Assembly (NCBI GenBank): GCA_964614515.1
Contig: CAZTPJ010000007.1
Coordinates: forward strand, 1 to 64,000
DNA: 64,000 nt
Direction of reading: 5' to 3'
DNA from: CAZTPJ01 sp964614515
GTDB taxonomy: Bacteria > Planctomycetota > Phycisphaerae > Phycisphaerales > UBA1924
The notes under the pieces were generated by a model, which was given only the letters and a program-made list of their open reading frames with translations, did no database searches and had not been told where the DNA came from. Positions 29,954 to 39,139 of the stretch are shown here, in pieces (within the stretch, counting starts at the first letter, position 1; every line of letters starts with the position of its first letter). Made by a program: the position numbers and the translations under genes.

Positions 29954-30763
29954 ATGAACCTCTCTCCCCAGAACATTGTGCAGATCATCTTCGTGGTGCT
30001 GGTGTTTGTGGTGCCGGCGCTCGTCAATTTTGTGAAATATCTGAAGAAACAGCGCGACCAGCGCGAGCGGGAGCAGCTCAGAGAGCGTGCCCAGGCAGAA
30101 GCGCTGCGCACCGGGCGCGACGTGGGTGAAGTGCTGCAATCGTGGGGCCTGATCGCCGCGCCCCAGGGCGCCCAGGCAGGACGGGAGAATCCGACGCCCC
30201 TGACCGAGACCCAGGCGCGCAAGGCGGAAATGGAAGCGCGTCGCAAGGCGCAACTCGACGACCTTCGCCGACGAGCGGAGATGCGGCGCAAGGCCGCGAG
30301 CGGCGCGGGCGTCTCGATCGCGGGCGGCGGCGCGGCCACAGCGCCATCGCCGATGCGTCGCGCGGGGCCGATGCCGCAGCGGTCGACTGTGCCTCCCGGC
30401 ATGTCCCCCCCCCGCGTTCCCCAGCGCCGCAGCGCGCAGCAGCCACCGCCACAGCGCATCCCGACTCGCGCGAGGCCCGCGGAACGCTTCCCCGCGCAGC
30501 GTCCGGATCAACGTCGTCGCGCTGCGCCGCGCCCGCAGCCGACCCCCGTTGTCGTCGCCCAGCCTGAGTATGAGACAACCAATCGCCTCGTCGGCGAGTC
30601 AAAGCCCACGCCACCAACGAACCGGACGCCGAGGGTGCTCGTGTCGCGCGCCCTTGGACCCATGACGGCCGCGGACTGGCGACGCGCCGTCATCATTCGC
30701 GAAATCCTCGGACGCCCGATCGCGATGCGACCACCAGAGACGGCCAACGAGATCCTGCCATGA
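29954..30763 (+). CDS. hypothetical membrane-anchored protein, low-complexity
   Basis: 269 residues. One N-terminal membrane helix (IVQIIFVVLVFVVPALVNFV) is followed by a charged coiled-coil-like stretch (YLKKQRDQREREQLRERAQ), then an Arg/Pro/Gln-rich disordered region of about 120 residues and a short conserved-looking C-terminus (LGPMTAADWRRAVIIREILGRP). No recognised family. The C-terminal segment resembles a short motif found in planctomycete proteins, but I cannot name it. The ATGA overlap at 30760-30763 couples it to the HEAT lipoprotein. Confidence 0.65.
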   Translation: MNLSPQNIVQIIFVVLVFVVPALVNFVKYLKKQRDQREREQLRERAQAEALRTGRDVGEVLQSWGLIAAPQGAQAGRENPTPLTETQARKAEMEARRKAQLDDLRRRAEMRRKAASGAGVSIAGGGAATAPSPMRRAGPMPQRSTVPPGMSPPRVPQRRSAQQPPPQRIPTRARPAERFPAQRPDQRRRAAPRPQPTPVVVAQPEYETTNRLVGESKPTPPTNRTPRVLVSRALGPMTAADWRRAVIIREILGRPIAMRPPETANEILP

Positions 30764-31563
30764 TTGGTCGCGCCGCGATCTGCGTTGCGTGTGCCGCGAT
30801 GGGCGGATGCGGCTGGGTGGACTTCGAGCCACGCCCCGGCGCGACGGGTCTCATGGATGCCTTCTTCACGCAGCCAACGCCGCTTGAAGCCGCCCAGATG
30901 GCCATCGATCCGTACAACCCCAACGATCGATATCGCGGCACCCTGCTGCTCGCCAACGCGCCCTTCGCCGGCGAACCCGTCTACCTGCGACTGTTTGAAG
31001 ACAACATCAAGGATGCAGACCCGAGCGTGCGCACGGCCGCGACGCGAGCGCTGGCGAACCACGGCCAACCTCGCCATGTGCCGCTGCTCATCGAAGCGCT
31101 CAGCGATGAGGATCGACTGGTTCGTCAGGAGGCGGCGCGCGGGCTGCAACGACTGCATGATGTCCGCGCGATCAACCCGTTGATCCGGGCGATGCGCGAG
31201 CGCACGGAAGACTCCGCCGATGTTCGCACGGAGGCCGCGCTCGCTCTTGGGCAATATGCCGAGCATCGCGTGCTCGATGCGCTGTTCGAGGCCCTTGACG
31301 ATCGCAGTTTGACGGTGAATCGCGCGGCGGAGAGTTCGCTGCGAACGCTGACGGGGCAGGACCTGGGACTTGATCGCACGATGTGGGTCGCGTGGTCGCT
31401 CGAGACGACGGACGCCTTCGCCGGGCGGCAGGCGTATCTCTTTCCGGTGTTCAGCCGTCAGCGTTACATCATCGAGTATCTGCCGTTCATCCCGCGACCG
31501 CCCAATGAAACGCCGGCCGCGCCGGCCGGGATGCCGCGCGGCGAGGAGCCATCGTCACGATGA
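30760..31563 (+). CDS. HEAT-repeat lipoprotein
   Basis: 267 residues. Signal peptide MIGRAAICVACAAMGGC with lipobox MGGC (Cys17). Then about four HEAT/PBS-type repeats between residues 80 and 190 (DPSVRTAATRALANHG, DRLVRQEAARGLQRL, SADVRTEAALALGQY, LTVNRAAESSLRTL), a helical scaffold for protein contact. Overlaps the upstream gene by ATGA and the downstream dehydrogenase by ATGA (31560-31563), giving a three-gene coupled operon. Confidence 0.8.
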   Translation: MIGRAAICVACAAMGGCGWVDFEPRPGATGLMDAFFTQPTPLEAAQMAIDPYNPNDRYRGTLLLANAPFAGEPVYLRLFEDNIKDADPSVRTAATRALANHGQPRHVPLLIEALSDEDRLVRQEAARGLQRLHDVRAINPLIRAMRERTEDSADVRTEAALALGQYAEHRVLDALFEALDDRSLTVNRAAESSLRTLTGQDLGLDRTMWVAWSLETTDAFAGRQAYLFPVFSRQRYIIEYLPFIPRPPNETPAAPAGMPRGEEPSSR

Positions 31564-32510
31564 CCATGCGCGTGCTTCGCGTCCGCGACGGCCGGCTCGT
31601 CCTTGACGCCGCGGCTGCCGCGCCGATCGCATCGGCTGATGAAGCGATGCTGCGTCCGAAGATCGTCGCGGTTCATCACGCGGACATCACGGCAACGCAC
31701 GATGGCGTGATCGCGGGGCGCGAGTGTGTCGCGGAAGTTGTGGAGCCTGACGGCGCATCGCGCGTGCGCGTGGGGCAGCGCTGCATCCTTTCACCGGTGT
31801 TCAACTGCGGCGCGTGTGACCTGTGTCGCGGGGGGTTGTGGACGCACTGTGAACGCGGGCGCGAACTGGCGTCGGAGAGCGCGCCCGGGTGTCTCGCTGA
31901 GCGGATCGCGGCGGCGCCGGTGAATCTGGTGGATGTGCCATCGACGGTGGCGGATGATGCGGCGGCGATGGCGGTGGCCGTGGGACGGGCGATGCACGCG
32001 ATTCGCTGCGGGGGCGAGGGGACGCGCGGGTATGTGACGATCATCGGGGATGGCGCGACGGCGCTGCTGGCGGGTCAGATTCTGCTGCGAACGAACCGCC
32101 AGGTGCGCATCGCGTGGGCGCGTCCGCGCACGGTCGAGACGTGCGAGCGATGGCGCATCGCGCATCGAAACCTCGCCGAGATCGGGCGACGCGGGGATCA
32201 GGATGTGGTGATCGATGCGCGGGGTGATGCGGCGTCGGCGACCGCGGCGATGGCGATGCTCAAGCCGCGCGGGTGTCTCGTGCTCGCGGCCGTGCCCCCC
32301 CCTTCGGCGAACCTTGATTCCGCGCCGATTCGTGATCGGGAGTTGCACGTTGTCGGTTCGCGCGGGGTCTTGATCCGCGAGGCGCTGGCCCTCTTGGCGG
32401 CGCGGCACATCGACGTGGGCGCCATCTCGAGCGTGCGATGCCGGCTGGACGACCTGCCCGCCACCCTCGCGCGAGAGAAGGACGCGGTGAGGATTCTTGT
32501 GGAGGTGTGA
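31560..32510 (+). CDS. medium-chain dehydrogenase (zinc ADH-like) with altered catalytic zinc ligands
   Basis: 316 residues. The structural-zinc lobe is intact: CGACDLCRGGLWTHC supplies four cysteines. At the catalytic site the usual Cys (GxCxTD) reads AVHHADI, and the usual GHE reads GRE. Both standard ligands are therefore changed, so classical alcohol dehydrogenation is doubtful. The Rossmann segment VTIIGDGATALLAGQ is recognisable but departs from GxGxxG. Coupled by ATGA to the HEAT lipoprotein. Convergent with trpS, with 14 bases between the two stops. Confidence 0.75.
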   Translation: MTMRVLRVRDGRLVLDAAAAAPIASADEAMLRPKIVAVHHADITATHDGVIAGRECVAEVVEPDGASRVRVGQRCILSPVFNCGACDLCRGGLWTHCERGRELASESAPGCLAERIAAAPVNLVDVPSTVADDAAAMAVAVGRAMHAIRCGGEGTRGYVTIIGDGATALLAGQILLRTNRQVRIAWARPRTVETCERWRIAHRNLAEIGRRGDQDVVIDARGDAASATAAMAMLKPRGCLVLAAVPPPSANLDSAPIRDRELHVVGSRGVLIREALALLAARHIDVGAISSVRCRLDDLPATLAREKDAVRILVEV

Positions 32511-32524
32511 GGGTGACCTGAGCC

Positions 32525-33598
32525 TTACCCCCCCCACGCCACGCGGCGACGGCCGATGGAGAGGCGCATGGCTTCCTTGGCGAGATAGAGCGTTTCTTCC
32601 GCGGCTTCGTTGGCGCGGGCGGTTCCACGGCGAAGAACATCGATGACGAGGTCATCGCCGCCGGGGCCGTCGAGTTTCGCGCGGCGCACGCGGATCGGCT
32701 CGAGCAGGGCGTTGATCGCCTCCCCAAGTTCGGCTTTGACGTGTCCATCGCCGATGTCGTCGCCGGCGGCGTAGCGCCGTTCGAGTTCGGCGACGCGCGA
32801 GGCGTCGGTGATGAACGCCCGCACAAACTGGAACAGGGCGTTGGACGTGTCGCCCGGTTCAGTGGGCGACTGCCGCCCCGTGTAGATCTTGTTCACCTTC
32901 TTCTGCACATCCTTCGCCGAGTCGTTGAGGAAGATCGCGTTGCCGAGGCTCTTGGACATCTTCTGCACGCCGTCGATGCCCGGAAGCCGCGCGATACGGC
33001 CTACCTTTGCGGCCGGGATGGGAAACAGGCCTCCAGCCTTGGGATAGTCTGCATCGTCGGTCTTGGGATTGACGGCGCAGTAGACCTGATTGAATCTTCG
33101 CGCGACCTCGCGGGTCATCTCAATGTGCGCCACCTGATCTTCGCCAACGGGCACGAGCGCGGGCCGAAACGCGAGGATGTCCGCGCATTGGCCGACGGCA
33201 TACATGGGGAATCCGAACGGATAGGTATCGCCGAGTCCCTTGGTCTCGATCTCGGTCTTGAGCGTCGGGTTGCGCATGACGCGGTTGAAGGGAATCAGCA
33301 TCGCGAAGAACCAGGAAAGTTCGGCGATGGCGGGAACTTCGCTTTGCAGCACGAACGTCGCGCGTTCCGGGTCGATCCCGCAGGCGAGCCAGTCCTTGAC
33401 GATGCCCAGCGTGTTGGCGCGAATTTCCTCAGGCTTGTCGGCGAGGGTCGTCAGCGCGTGGATGTTGGCGATGAGGAAGTAGCATTCATACTCATCCTGC
33501 AGGCGCAGGCGGTTCTCGATCGAACCGACCCAATGTCCGAGGTGCAGGCCGGTCGAAGTCGGCGTATCGCCAGTCAAAATGCGTGGTTTGGCGTTCAT
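32525..33598 (-). CDS. trpS: tryptophan--tRNA ligase
   Basis: 357 residues. Class I synthetase of the TrpRS type: TGDTPTSTGLHLGHWVGSIE carries the HIGH-like HLGH, KMSKSLGNAI the KMSKS motif. The usual LQDEYECYFLIANIHALT helix and the GEDQVAHIEMTRE donor segment are present. The start at 33598 is the ATG directly before the first strand; the frame is open upstream in non-conserved sequence that is antisense to the GH116-like gene. It charges tRNA-Trp. Confidence 0.95.
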   Translation of the reverse strand: MNAKPRILTGDTPTSTGLHLGHWVGSIENRLRLQDEYECYFLIANIHALTTLADKPEEIRANTLGIVKDWLACGIDPERATFVLQSEVPAIAELSWFFAMLIPFNRVMRNPTLKTEIETKGLGDTYPFGFPMYAVGQCADILAFRPALVPVGEDQVAHIEMTREVARRFNQVYCAVNPKTDDADYPKAGGLFPIPAAKVGRIARLPGIDGVQKMSKSLGNAIFLNDSAKDVQKKVNKIYTGRQSPTEPGDTSNALFQFVRAFITDASRVAELERRYAAGDDIGDGHVKAELGEAINALLEPIRVRRAKLDGPGGDDLVIDVLRRGTARANEAAEETLYLAKEAMRLSIGRRRVAWGG

Positions 33599-33612
33599 GG
33601 GCTTGGAGTCTA

Positions 33613-36171
33613 TCACCAACTCCACACGACTTCGACGAAGTCCCCGACATTGAGCGTCACGGGCGAGATGAATGTGAGGACGGTGCGGCTGGTGTCCTGG
33701 ATCATCGAGCCGGCAAGTCGACGCTCTCGCGTGCGGATGTTCATATCCAGCGGGCCTTGCGTGCCCATGCCTTTGGGCGTTCGCGCCTGAACTTCGAGCA
33801 GGTTCAGCGTGCCCCATCGCACATCCCATCGGCTCATGTGCGAGCGGGCGGTGCGGCGCTGGGTGTACAGACCCCAGGCCGTGCTTGCCGCAAAAAACGC
33901 ACGGAATTCGTGCTCCTGCACGCGCGAGAGATTGCCCATCGTTCCCGCGTTGGAGGCGTCGTGGGTGAAACCGTTGATCGCGTGATACGCGCCCCACGCG
34001 GCCATCGGCCCGGGTTCAAACTCTTTCGCGATGCTCTCATCGAATGGATTGCGTCCCGCGCTCCGCGCTCGCTCATCAAGCCCGGCGAGGATAGCCACGC
34101 CGGCCGCCACCAGTTCCGGACGTTCATCTCCAAAGGCGATCATCGCGGCCGCGAGTTCATACTCGACATCGACGCGTCGCGGTTCATTCGCCTGGAACGG
34201 CGCTGCTCGCTCGTCATCGCCTGGGCGGGACTCCAGGCGCACGCCGGAGTTTGCGCCGGGCGTGACCGTGTCATCCTGCCCGACGACGACATCGCCGGGA
34301 GTCCAGTTGTGACGGACGATCGTCGCGAGCGACTCACGCACCATCGGATCGAGCCACACGGGTGTGAGATCAACCTGCCGCGCCATCGCCGGCGCGAGGA
34401 CATGCGGCGCATAGCACACATCGGACAACGGCCCGCGCGAACCATCGAGCGTGCGATACGAGAAAAACCCGTTGGCATGCGCCTGCTGTTCACTCCACAC
34501 ACGACCGAGGATGAACGTGTCGAGCACGCGCTGCGTCGGCTCACCATCACCCACAAGTCGCCCACAGCGCTGGCCCGCCAGCAGCCCGGCCAGCACCATG
34601 CCCGCCTGATACGCATCCGTTCCCGGACGCTCGTCACCGAAACGCGTGGGCCACGACGACTCCACAAGCCCATCGACCTCGCCGGAGGGAGAGTCGGCCG
34701 CATCCTGAGCGAGGATCCAGTCCACGGCCTTGCGAATCCTGGGCCACGTTCCGCGTAGCATCTCATTGCCCGTGCCGTTCTGATGCTCACGGATGAACTT
34801 CATCAGGGCGCGGGCCTGCGAGTCGAGCGTGGCGCCCTCGCCGGGCATCCCCCCCCCTCGGAGGGCGATCGCGCCCGTTCGCTCGTCGAAGGCCGAGCCG
34901 AAATCCTGCATCACGCGAACCGATCGCGCCAGCGTCGGGAACAGCCTCGCCTCGGCCTCGCTCCCCGCCCACGCCACAAGCGAGTTGCCCCCCGGCCCGC
35001 CCGCGAAGTCGCGCCCGTGGAACATGCCGTCCGCCCACCACTCGCACGTTCGCGTCGCCAGCACGCTCGTCGGCGACATCACACGCTGAAGCAGCCACCA
35101 CGGCAGCGACGACTCCAGATACATCGCACGCATGAACTCGTCCGTCTCGCCGAGCAGGCGCTCGCGGTGCTCGGCGACGTATCGCGCCACGGCCATCGCA
35201 TCGGCAAAGCGGTTGGCGTAGTTCGTGCCCTGGCCATGGGTCTGGTTCGGGAAGTGCCAGGTGATGACGATGGTGATCGTGCGGCTCTCGCCGGGCGGGA
35301 TATCGGCGGTGAGCGCCACTGCGCCGCACGCGCGGTGAAGGCCGGAGTATTCCGGCGTCTCGCGACCGCGCTGCGCAAGCAGCCACGGGTCAAACACGTT
35401 GGGATCGTCCGCGGTTGATGCGGCGCCGACGGCCAGCAGGGCCAGGGCCATCGTGCCGACTTGCGCGGGGTCCACGCCGGCGGGGTCTTCGAGATTCATG
35501 GCCACGGCCGTGAGTCCATCACCGCGCTCGATGCGATTGATGAAGCGCACTGGTTCCGCGTGGTCGATCGCGACGCCATTGGCGCAGAGAGCACCGACGG
35601 CGACCTTGATCGCATCCGATCCGGGATTGGAAATGTTCACGCGCCGCACCGCGCACGGCAATGAGGAATCCTCTGCGTTGAGCGGGATAAACGGACCGCC
35701 CGCCTGCAACGTCACATCGACGCCGAGCGATTCGGCAACCGGATCCAGGTATCGAATCTCCGCGCATGGGTATGCGCCGAGGAACTCGGCACGCTGGAAT
35801 GATCCGCCGTTTTCAACCGTCGCGAGCACGGCACGGCGCCTGGTTCCGTCCGCCGCAAGTGTCGTCACCACAATCGCCTGCTCGAGTTGGCTGGGTTTCG
35901 CGTCCGCCCGGCCGTCAATCCGCCAGTCGATCAATCGCCCATCGCCCGCGAGCGCGACCTGCCCGGCGCAGATCCCCCCCACGGGCATGGCAACGGGTCG
36001 AATCTGTTCGCCCGAGAACACGACCGGCCCGCCGCGCGGCAGCGCGATTGCCCCGGGCACCACCTCCGCGACCGGCTGGGGTTGGAAGCCCCACACGCGC
36101 TGGGTCGCGCCCACGCCCAGGGGTGCGAGCACGCCCAGGCCCGAAAACTTGAGGAACTCTCGTCTACGCAT
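33613..36171 (-). CDS. Tat-exported GH116-like (bile acid beta-glucosidase family) protein
   Basis: 852 residues. Twin-arginine signal MRRREFLKFSGLGVLAPLGVGA, so it is exported folded. The N-terminal beta domain has the family-like RPVAMPVGGICAGQVALAGDGRLIDW, and the C-terminal (alpha/alpha)6 barrel contains SLPWWLLQRVMSP, WADGMFHGRDF and TDAYQAGMVLAGLLAGQR. The catalytic segment of GH116 is diverged here (VDGLVESSWPTRFGDE), so activity and substrate are uncertain. Probably hydrolyses a glycan or glycolipid in the periplasm. Start set at the ATG opening the Tat signal. Confidence 0.65.
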   Translation of the reverse strand: MRRREFLKFSGLGVLAPLGVGATQRVWGFQPQPVAEVVPGAIALPRGGPVVFSGEQIRPVAMPVGGICAGQVALAGDGRLIDWRIDGRADAKPSQLEQAIVVTTLAADGTRRRAVLATVENGGSFQRAEFLGAYPCAEIRYLDPVAESLGVDVTLQAGGPFIPLNAEDSSLPCAVRRVNISNPGSDAIKVAVGALCANGVAIDHAEPVRFINRIERGDGLTAVAMNLEDPAGVDPAQVGTMALALLAVGAASTADDPNVFDPWLLAQRGRETPEYSGLHRACGAVALTADIPPGESRTITIVITWHFPNQTHGQGTNYANRFADAMAVARYVAEHRERLLGETDEFMRAMYLESSLPWWLLQRVMSPTSVLATRTCEWWADGMFHGRDFAGGPGGNSLVAWAGSEAEARLFPTLARSVRVMQDFGSAFDERTGAIALRGGGMPGEGATLDSQARALMKFIREHQNGTGNEMLRGTWPRIRKAVDWILAQDAADSPSGEVDGLVESSWPTRFGDERPGTDAYQAGMVLAGLLAGQRCGRLVGDGEPTQRVLDTFILGRVWSEQQAHANGFFSYRTLDGSRGPLSDVCYAPHVLAPAMARQVDLTPVWLDPMVRESLATIVRHNWTPGDVVVGQDDTVTPGANSGVRLESRPGDDERAAPFQANEPRRVDVEYELAAAMIAFGDERPELVAAGVAILAGLDERARSAGRNPFDESIAKEFEPGPMAAWGAYHAINGFTHDASNAGTMGNLSRVQEHEFRAFFAASTAWGLYTQRRTARSHMSRWDVRWGTLNLLEVQARTPKGMGTQGPLDMNIRTRERRLAGSMIQDTSRTVLTFISPVTLNVGDFVEVVWSW

Positions 36172-36461
36172 GGCCCACCGTAGGCCTCGCTGAGGCCGTT
36201 GGCGACAATCTGGGGAACCCGTGCGGTCCGAGCGCTGAGCCTCCCCCCTTGCCTGCGACATTTTTCTCCGTAAACCTCTGCAAAGTATTGCATTACGAAG
36301 AGGCTTGCGGTAGGATGCTTGTTGAAGCAGCACTCCCGCGTTCGCGGGGGTGCGCCTCCGATCATGTTGACCGGAGGGAGAGACACAAGGCGGGCCGCCG
36401 GTGCGCCACGCGCGGTGCGTGCGTCACCGTCGGCTGATACATAGAGAATGGAGAGGGAGAC
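36172..36461. other. intergenic region upstream of PEP-CTERM gene
   Basis: 290 bases. An A/T-richer patch at 36258-36310 (atttttctccgtaaacct..) may contain promoters for the divergent genes. The purine-rich GGAGAGGGAGAC before the ATG at 36462 serves as ribosome binding site. No further structure recognised. Confidence 0.4.
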
Positions 36462-37178
36462 ATGATTCGTTCCATCATCGCCGTGGCGGCGCTTGCGGGT
36501 GTATCCGCGTCCGCGTCCGCTCAGTTCGTCCTCATGGACCAGATCGGGCCGAACAGCTCGTTCACCGAGGGTCAGCCTGCTCGCGCGAACCAGGAGTTTG
36601 AGGCCGCCAATGCCGCGTTCCACGTCGCCATGATCGACGACTTCTTCGTCGGACCCAACGGCGCGACGATCCTGACGGCCGAGGCCGTCATGACCGGCTT
36701 TGGTCTGCCCACCGGCGTCACGAACAACTTTGATCGCGTGACCGGATGGCGTCTGGACATTTATTCATCCCCCACCGCCGCAGCGACCAACTTCGCAGGC
36801 GATGTCGCCAGCGTCGCGGTTCCCGCAGCCAGCGCGGTCCTGACGATTCCGTTCACGACCTCCGCCGCCTCCGGCCACGTCCTGATTGACGTGTCGGCCG
36901 CGAACATCAATCTCGGCGCGGGACAATACTGGATGGCCCTGATCCCGCAGATGGCCTTCGCGGGCAACGGACAGCTCGGCGTCAATGACTCGACCTTCGG
37001 CGGAACGCCCGGCAACCTGAACTCCGTGCAGACCAACCCAGGCGGCGGCTTCGCCTTCCCAGGTGGACAGGTCGCACGCGACACCAACAGCGCGTATCGC
37101 CTCACGGCCGTGCCCACCCCGGCCACGCTCGCGCTGCTCGGCCTCGCCGGTCTGACGGCCGCGCGTCGGCGTCGGTGA
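36462..37178 (+). CDS. PEP-CTERM sorting-domain secreted protein
   Basis: 238 residues. Signal peptide (1-20, ending SASAQ), a beta-rich body with repeated GxxxxxxxGWRLDIYSS-like strands, and the C-terminal sorting tail VPTPATLALLGLAGLTAARRRR: a VPxP motif, a membrane helix and a basic end. The tail is the substrate of an exosortase/archaeosortase-like enzyme, not encoded in this window. Probably an exported surface or matrix protein. A rho-independent terminator follows. Confidence 0.88.
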   Translation: MIRSIIAVAALAGVSASASAQFVLMDQIGPNSSFTEGQPARANQEFEAANAAFHVAMIDDFFVGPNGATILTAEAVMTGFGLPTGVTNNFDRVTGWRLDIYSSPTAAATNFAGDVASVAVPAASAVLTIPFTTSAASGHVLIDVSAANINLGAGQYWMALIPQMAFAGNGQLGVNDSTFGGTPGNLNSVQTNPGGGFAFPGGQVARDTNSAYRLTAVPTPATLALLGLAGLTAARRRR

Positions 37179-37208
37179 ATCTGTGTAGGCTCAGTCATGC
37201 ATGAATCG

Positions 37209-37238
37209 GCGGGAGTCCCAAGCGGGGCTCCCGCTTTT
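37209..37238 (+). terminator. rho-independent terminator of PEP-CTERM gene
   Basis: GCGGGAGTCCC, loop AAGC, GGGGCTCCCGC (one G-T pair) followed by TTTT. Confidence 0.85.
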
Positions 37239-37793
37239 CATTCCAGGTCGAGGGCTTTGGTGGTGCGAGCGATCCGCCGGGTACCTCGCCACGCCGTGGC
37301 GAGTTCTTCACGCCGAAGGCGTGGAGGTTCGTAGCCGGTGGTGGAGCGAAGGCGCTTCACAGAGCGACACCACCGGAAGCCGTGCCACACGTTGTTGTTT
37401 GATCTTCATGGTTCAGCAGTCCGAAGGACTGCTCGTGGGTCACGCAGCGCGGGAGATCGGTGCGCGAATCACCCATCGAACACCCCTTCGGGGTGCGATA
37501 GGGGGGGGATGCTTTCCGGGCGTGTCGCTGCGCGACGACGCCCGGCGACTGACGACCACGCCTTCGGCGTGAAGCAATCCAGTCCGTTCGCGGAGTGAGC
37601 GGTCCACCCGGGAGTCCCGGCCAACGCGCGCAACGCGCCGGCGATGCGGGCGAGCGCGGTTGTCTTTCGTCATGGTCATGGTAGGGTGATGCCGCGCGCG
37701 ATGTCCCCGCGGCGGGCGAGTTCGGAATGGTTCCGGATCGTCCCGGCCGTGAATCCAATGCGCCGCTTCCGCGGTAGACAAAGGGGACAGGCG
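37239..37793. repeat. field of short hairpins between PEP-CTERM and lipoprotein genes
   Basis: About 550 bases without a convincing gene. It is packed with small hairpins: CACGCC/GAA/GGCGTG (37311), AGCCGGTGGTGGAGCG...CACCACCGG (37335-37377), CAGTCC/GAA/GGACTG (37418), CACCCC/TTC/GGGGTG (37482), CACGCCTTCGGCGTG (37558), CCGTTCGC/GGA/GTGAGCGG (37584). The GTAGCCGGTGG..GACACCACCGG part is a pattern I know from intergenic regions of other planctomycetes. Confidence 0.55.
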
Positions 37794-38384
37794 ATGTGCA
37801 AGAGAACTTGGATCGGGACGTTGGGGTTGTGGGCGGTTGTGACCTTGGGCGGGTGCGCCGACTTCTCGGGCGTTGACGCGCTGCGGGCGGATGTCGAGAA
37901 ACTGCGGCGGCAGGCGGCCGAGGATGTCACGGCGTGGGAAGATCGGCTGGAGGAGGCGCGGGGCATGGGTGCGGATGTGCAGACCATCGCGACGGCGGAA
38001 GCGGGCGTGACGGCGTCGCGCCTGCGCCACGCTGCGCTGGATGCGGCCGTGACGGGCACGGATGCCGTGTTGGCCGAGGCGGCCGCGCCGGGCGATCCGA
38101 TCGGCCAGATCGTGGGCCTTGCGGCGCCGTGGCTGCCAGCGCCTGTGCGTACGCCGCTGGTGCTTGGGGCGGCGGCCGGTGGGGCGTTGATCCGGGCGCG
38201 GCAACTCAAACGCGGCATGGTGTCGGTGGCGGTGAGCCTGCGGGAGGCGTCGGCACGCGATCCGGATTTCGCCCGGCGATTCAAGGATCAGGCTGATACC
38301 CTTCGATCAATTCAGACGCCCACGGCCCGGCGGATCGTCGATGAGGCCGATCCGACGCGACGACTTGTGAGACTCCCCGTATGA
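37794..38384 (+). CDS. lipoprotein
   Basis: 196 residues. Signal MCKRTWIGTLGLWAVVTLGGC, lipobox LGGC (Cys21), then a helical region with ADVEKLRRQAAEDVTAWEDRLEEA (coiled-coil character), a GDPIGQIVGLAAPWLPAPVRTPLVLGAAAGG segment that is hydrophobic and could contact membrane, and a charged C-terminus. No family recognised. Start 37794 has AAGGGGAC upstream; an open extension to 37644 is non-coding-like. Coupled by an ATGA overlap to the pseudopilin gene. Confidence 0.75.
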   Translation: MCKRTWIGTLGLWAVVTLGGCADFSGVDALRADVEKLRRQAAEDVTAWEDRLEEARGMGADVQTIATAEAGVTASRLRHAALDAAVTGTDAVLAEAAAPGDPIGQIVGLAAPWLPAPVRTPLVLGAAAGGALIRARQLKRGMVSVAVSLREASARDPDFARRFKDQADTLRSIQTPTARRIVDEADPTRRLVRLPV

Positions 38385-39100
38385 ACCGCTCACGCACGCG
38401 AATCCCCCCCCCTCCGCTTTCACGACCCTCGGCGTTTACGCTTGTCGAGTTGCTCGTGGTGATTTCGATCATCGCGATTCTGGTTGGGCTTACGTTGCCC
38501 TCGCTGGCCGGGGCGCGAGAGAGTTCGCGCCGGCTCAAGTGTCTGACGAACCTTCGCGGCATCGGCGCGGGGGTGCAGTTGTATCTGAATCAATCGAAGG
38601 ACATCTTCCCCAACGTGCGCCCCTTGCAAGGCAACAAGCCCGGGGGGGGAAACGATCCGGGCCTGCTGGATGTGCTGACGGAATTTCTCGATGCGCCCGC
38701 GCCGCGGACCGATGGCGAGGGCAAGTTCATCGTCGGCGATCCGTACAGGTGCCCTTCGGACCTGGTCTCGACGGATGAGAGCGCGGGGTTTGAACCCGTC
38801 TGGCGCACGACGGGCACGAGTTATGAATATCTGCCCGGTGTGTTCATGGTCTTCGCGGAGTTTTTCGGCGTGGATCCGATGAACACGGCCTTCGCGGTGT
38901 CGCGGGCGTATGAGAACGGGCGTGCGTGGCCGTTCCTCGTCGATGCCGATGACTGGCACAACCTTCGCAACAGCGATGTGAAGCGCAACGCGTTGTTCTT
39001 TCCGGATTGGCGGGCGGACTGGTCGTTCAATCCGTCGTCGGAGGAACTCGAGCGGTTCTTCGCCGATATTCGGCGGTTCGGCGGGCTTGGCGGGGGTTGA
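38381..39100 (+). CDS. type IV pilin-like (DUF1559-type) secretion pseudopilin
   Basis: 239 residues. N-terminal methylation motif FTLVELLVVISIIAILVGL after a short basic leader (prepilin peptidase site between Ala and Phe of SAFTLVE). Then KCLTNLRGIGAGVQLYLNQSKDIFPNV, common in planctomycete pseudopilins. Processed in the inner membrane and probably part of a type II secretion/pilus-like fibre. Overlaps the lipoprotein by ATGA, so both are made together. Confidence 0.88.
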   Translation: MNRSRTRIPPPPLSRPSAFTLVELLVVISIIAILVGLTLPSLAGARESSRRLKCLTNLRGIGAGVQLYLNQSKDIFPNVRPLQGNKPGGGNDPGLLDVLTEFLDAPAPRTDGEGKFIVGDPYRCPSDLVSTDESAGFEPVWRTTGTSYEYLPGVFMVFAEFFGVDPMNTAFAVSRAYENGRAWPFLVDADDWHNLRNSDVKRNALFFPDWRADWSFNPSSEELERFFADIRRFGGLGGG

Positions 39101-39139
39101 TCTCGGCGCGGGTGGCCGGGTTGACATGGGGAGCGAAAC

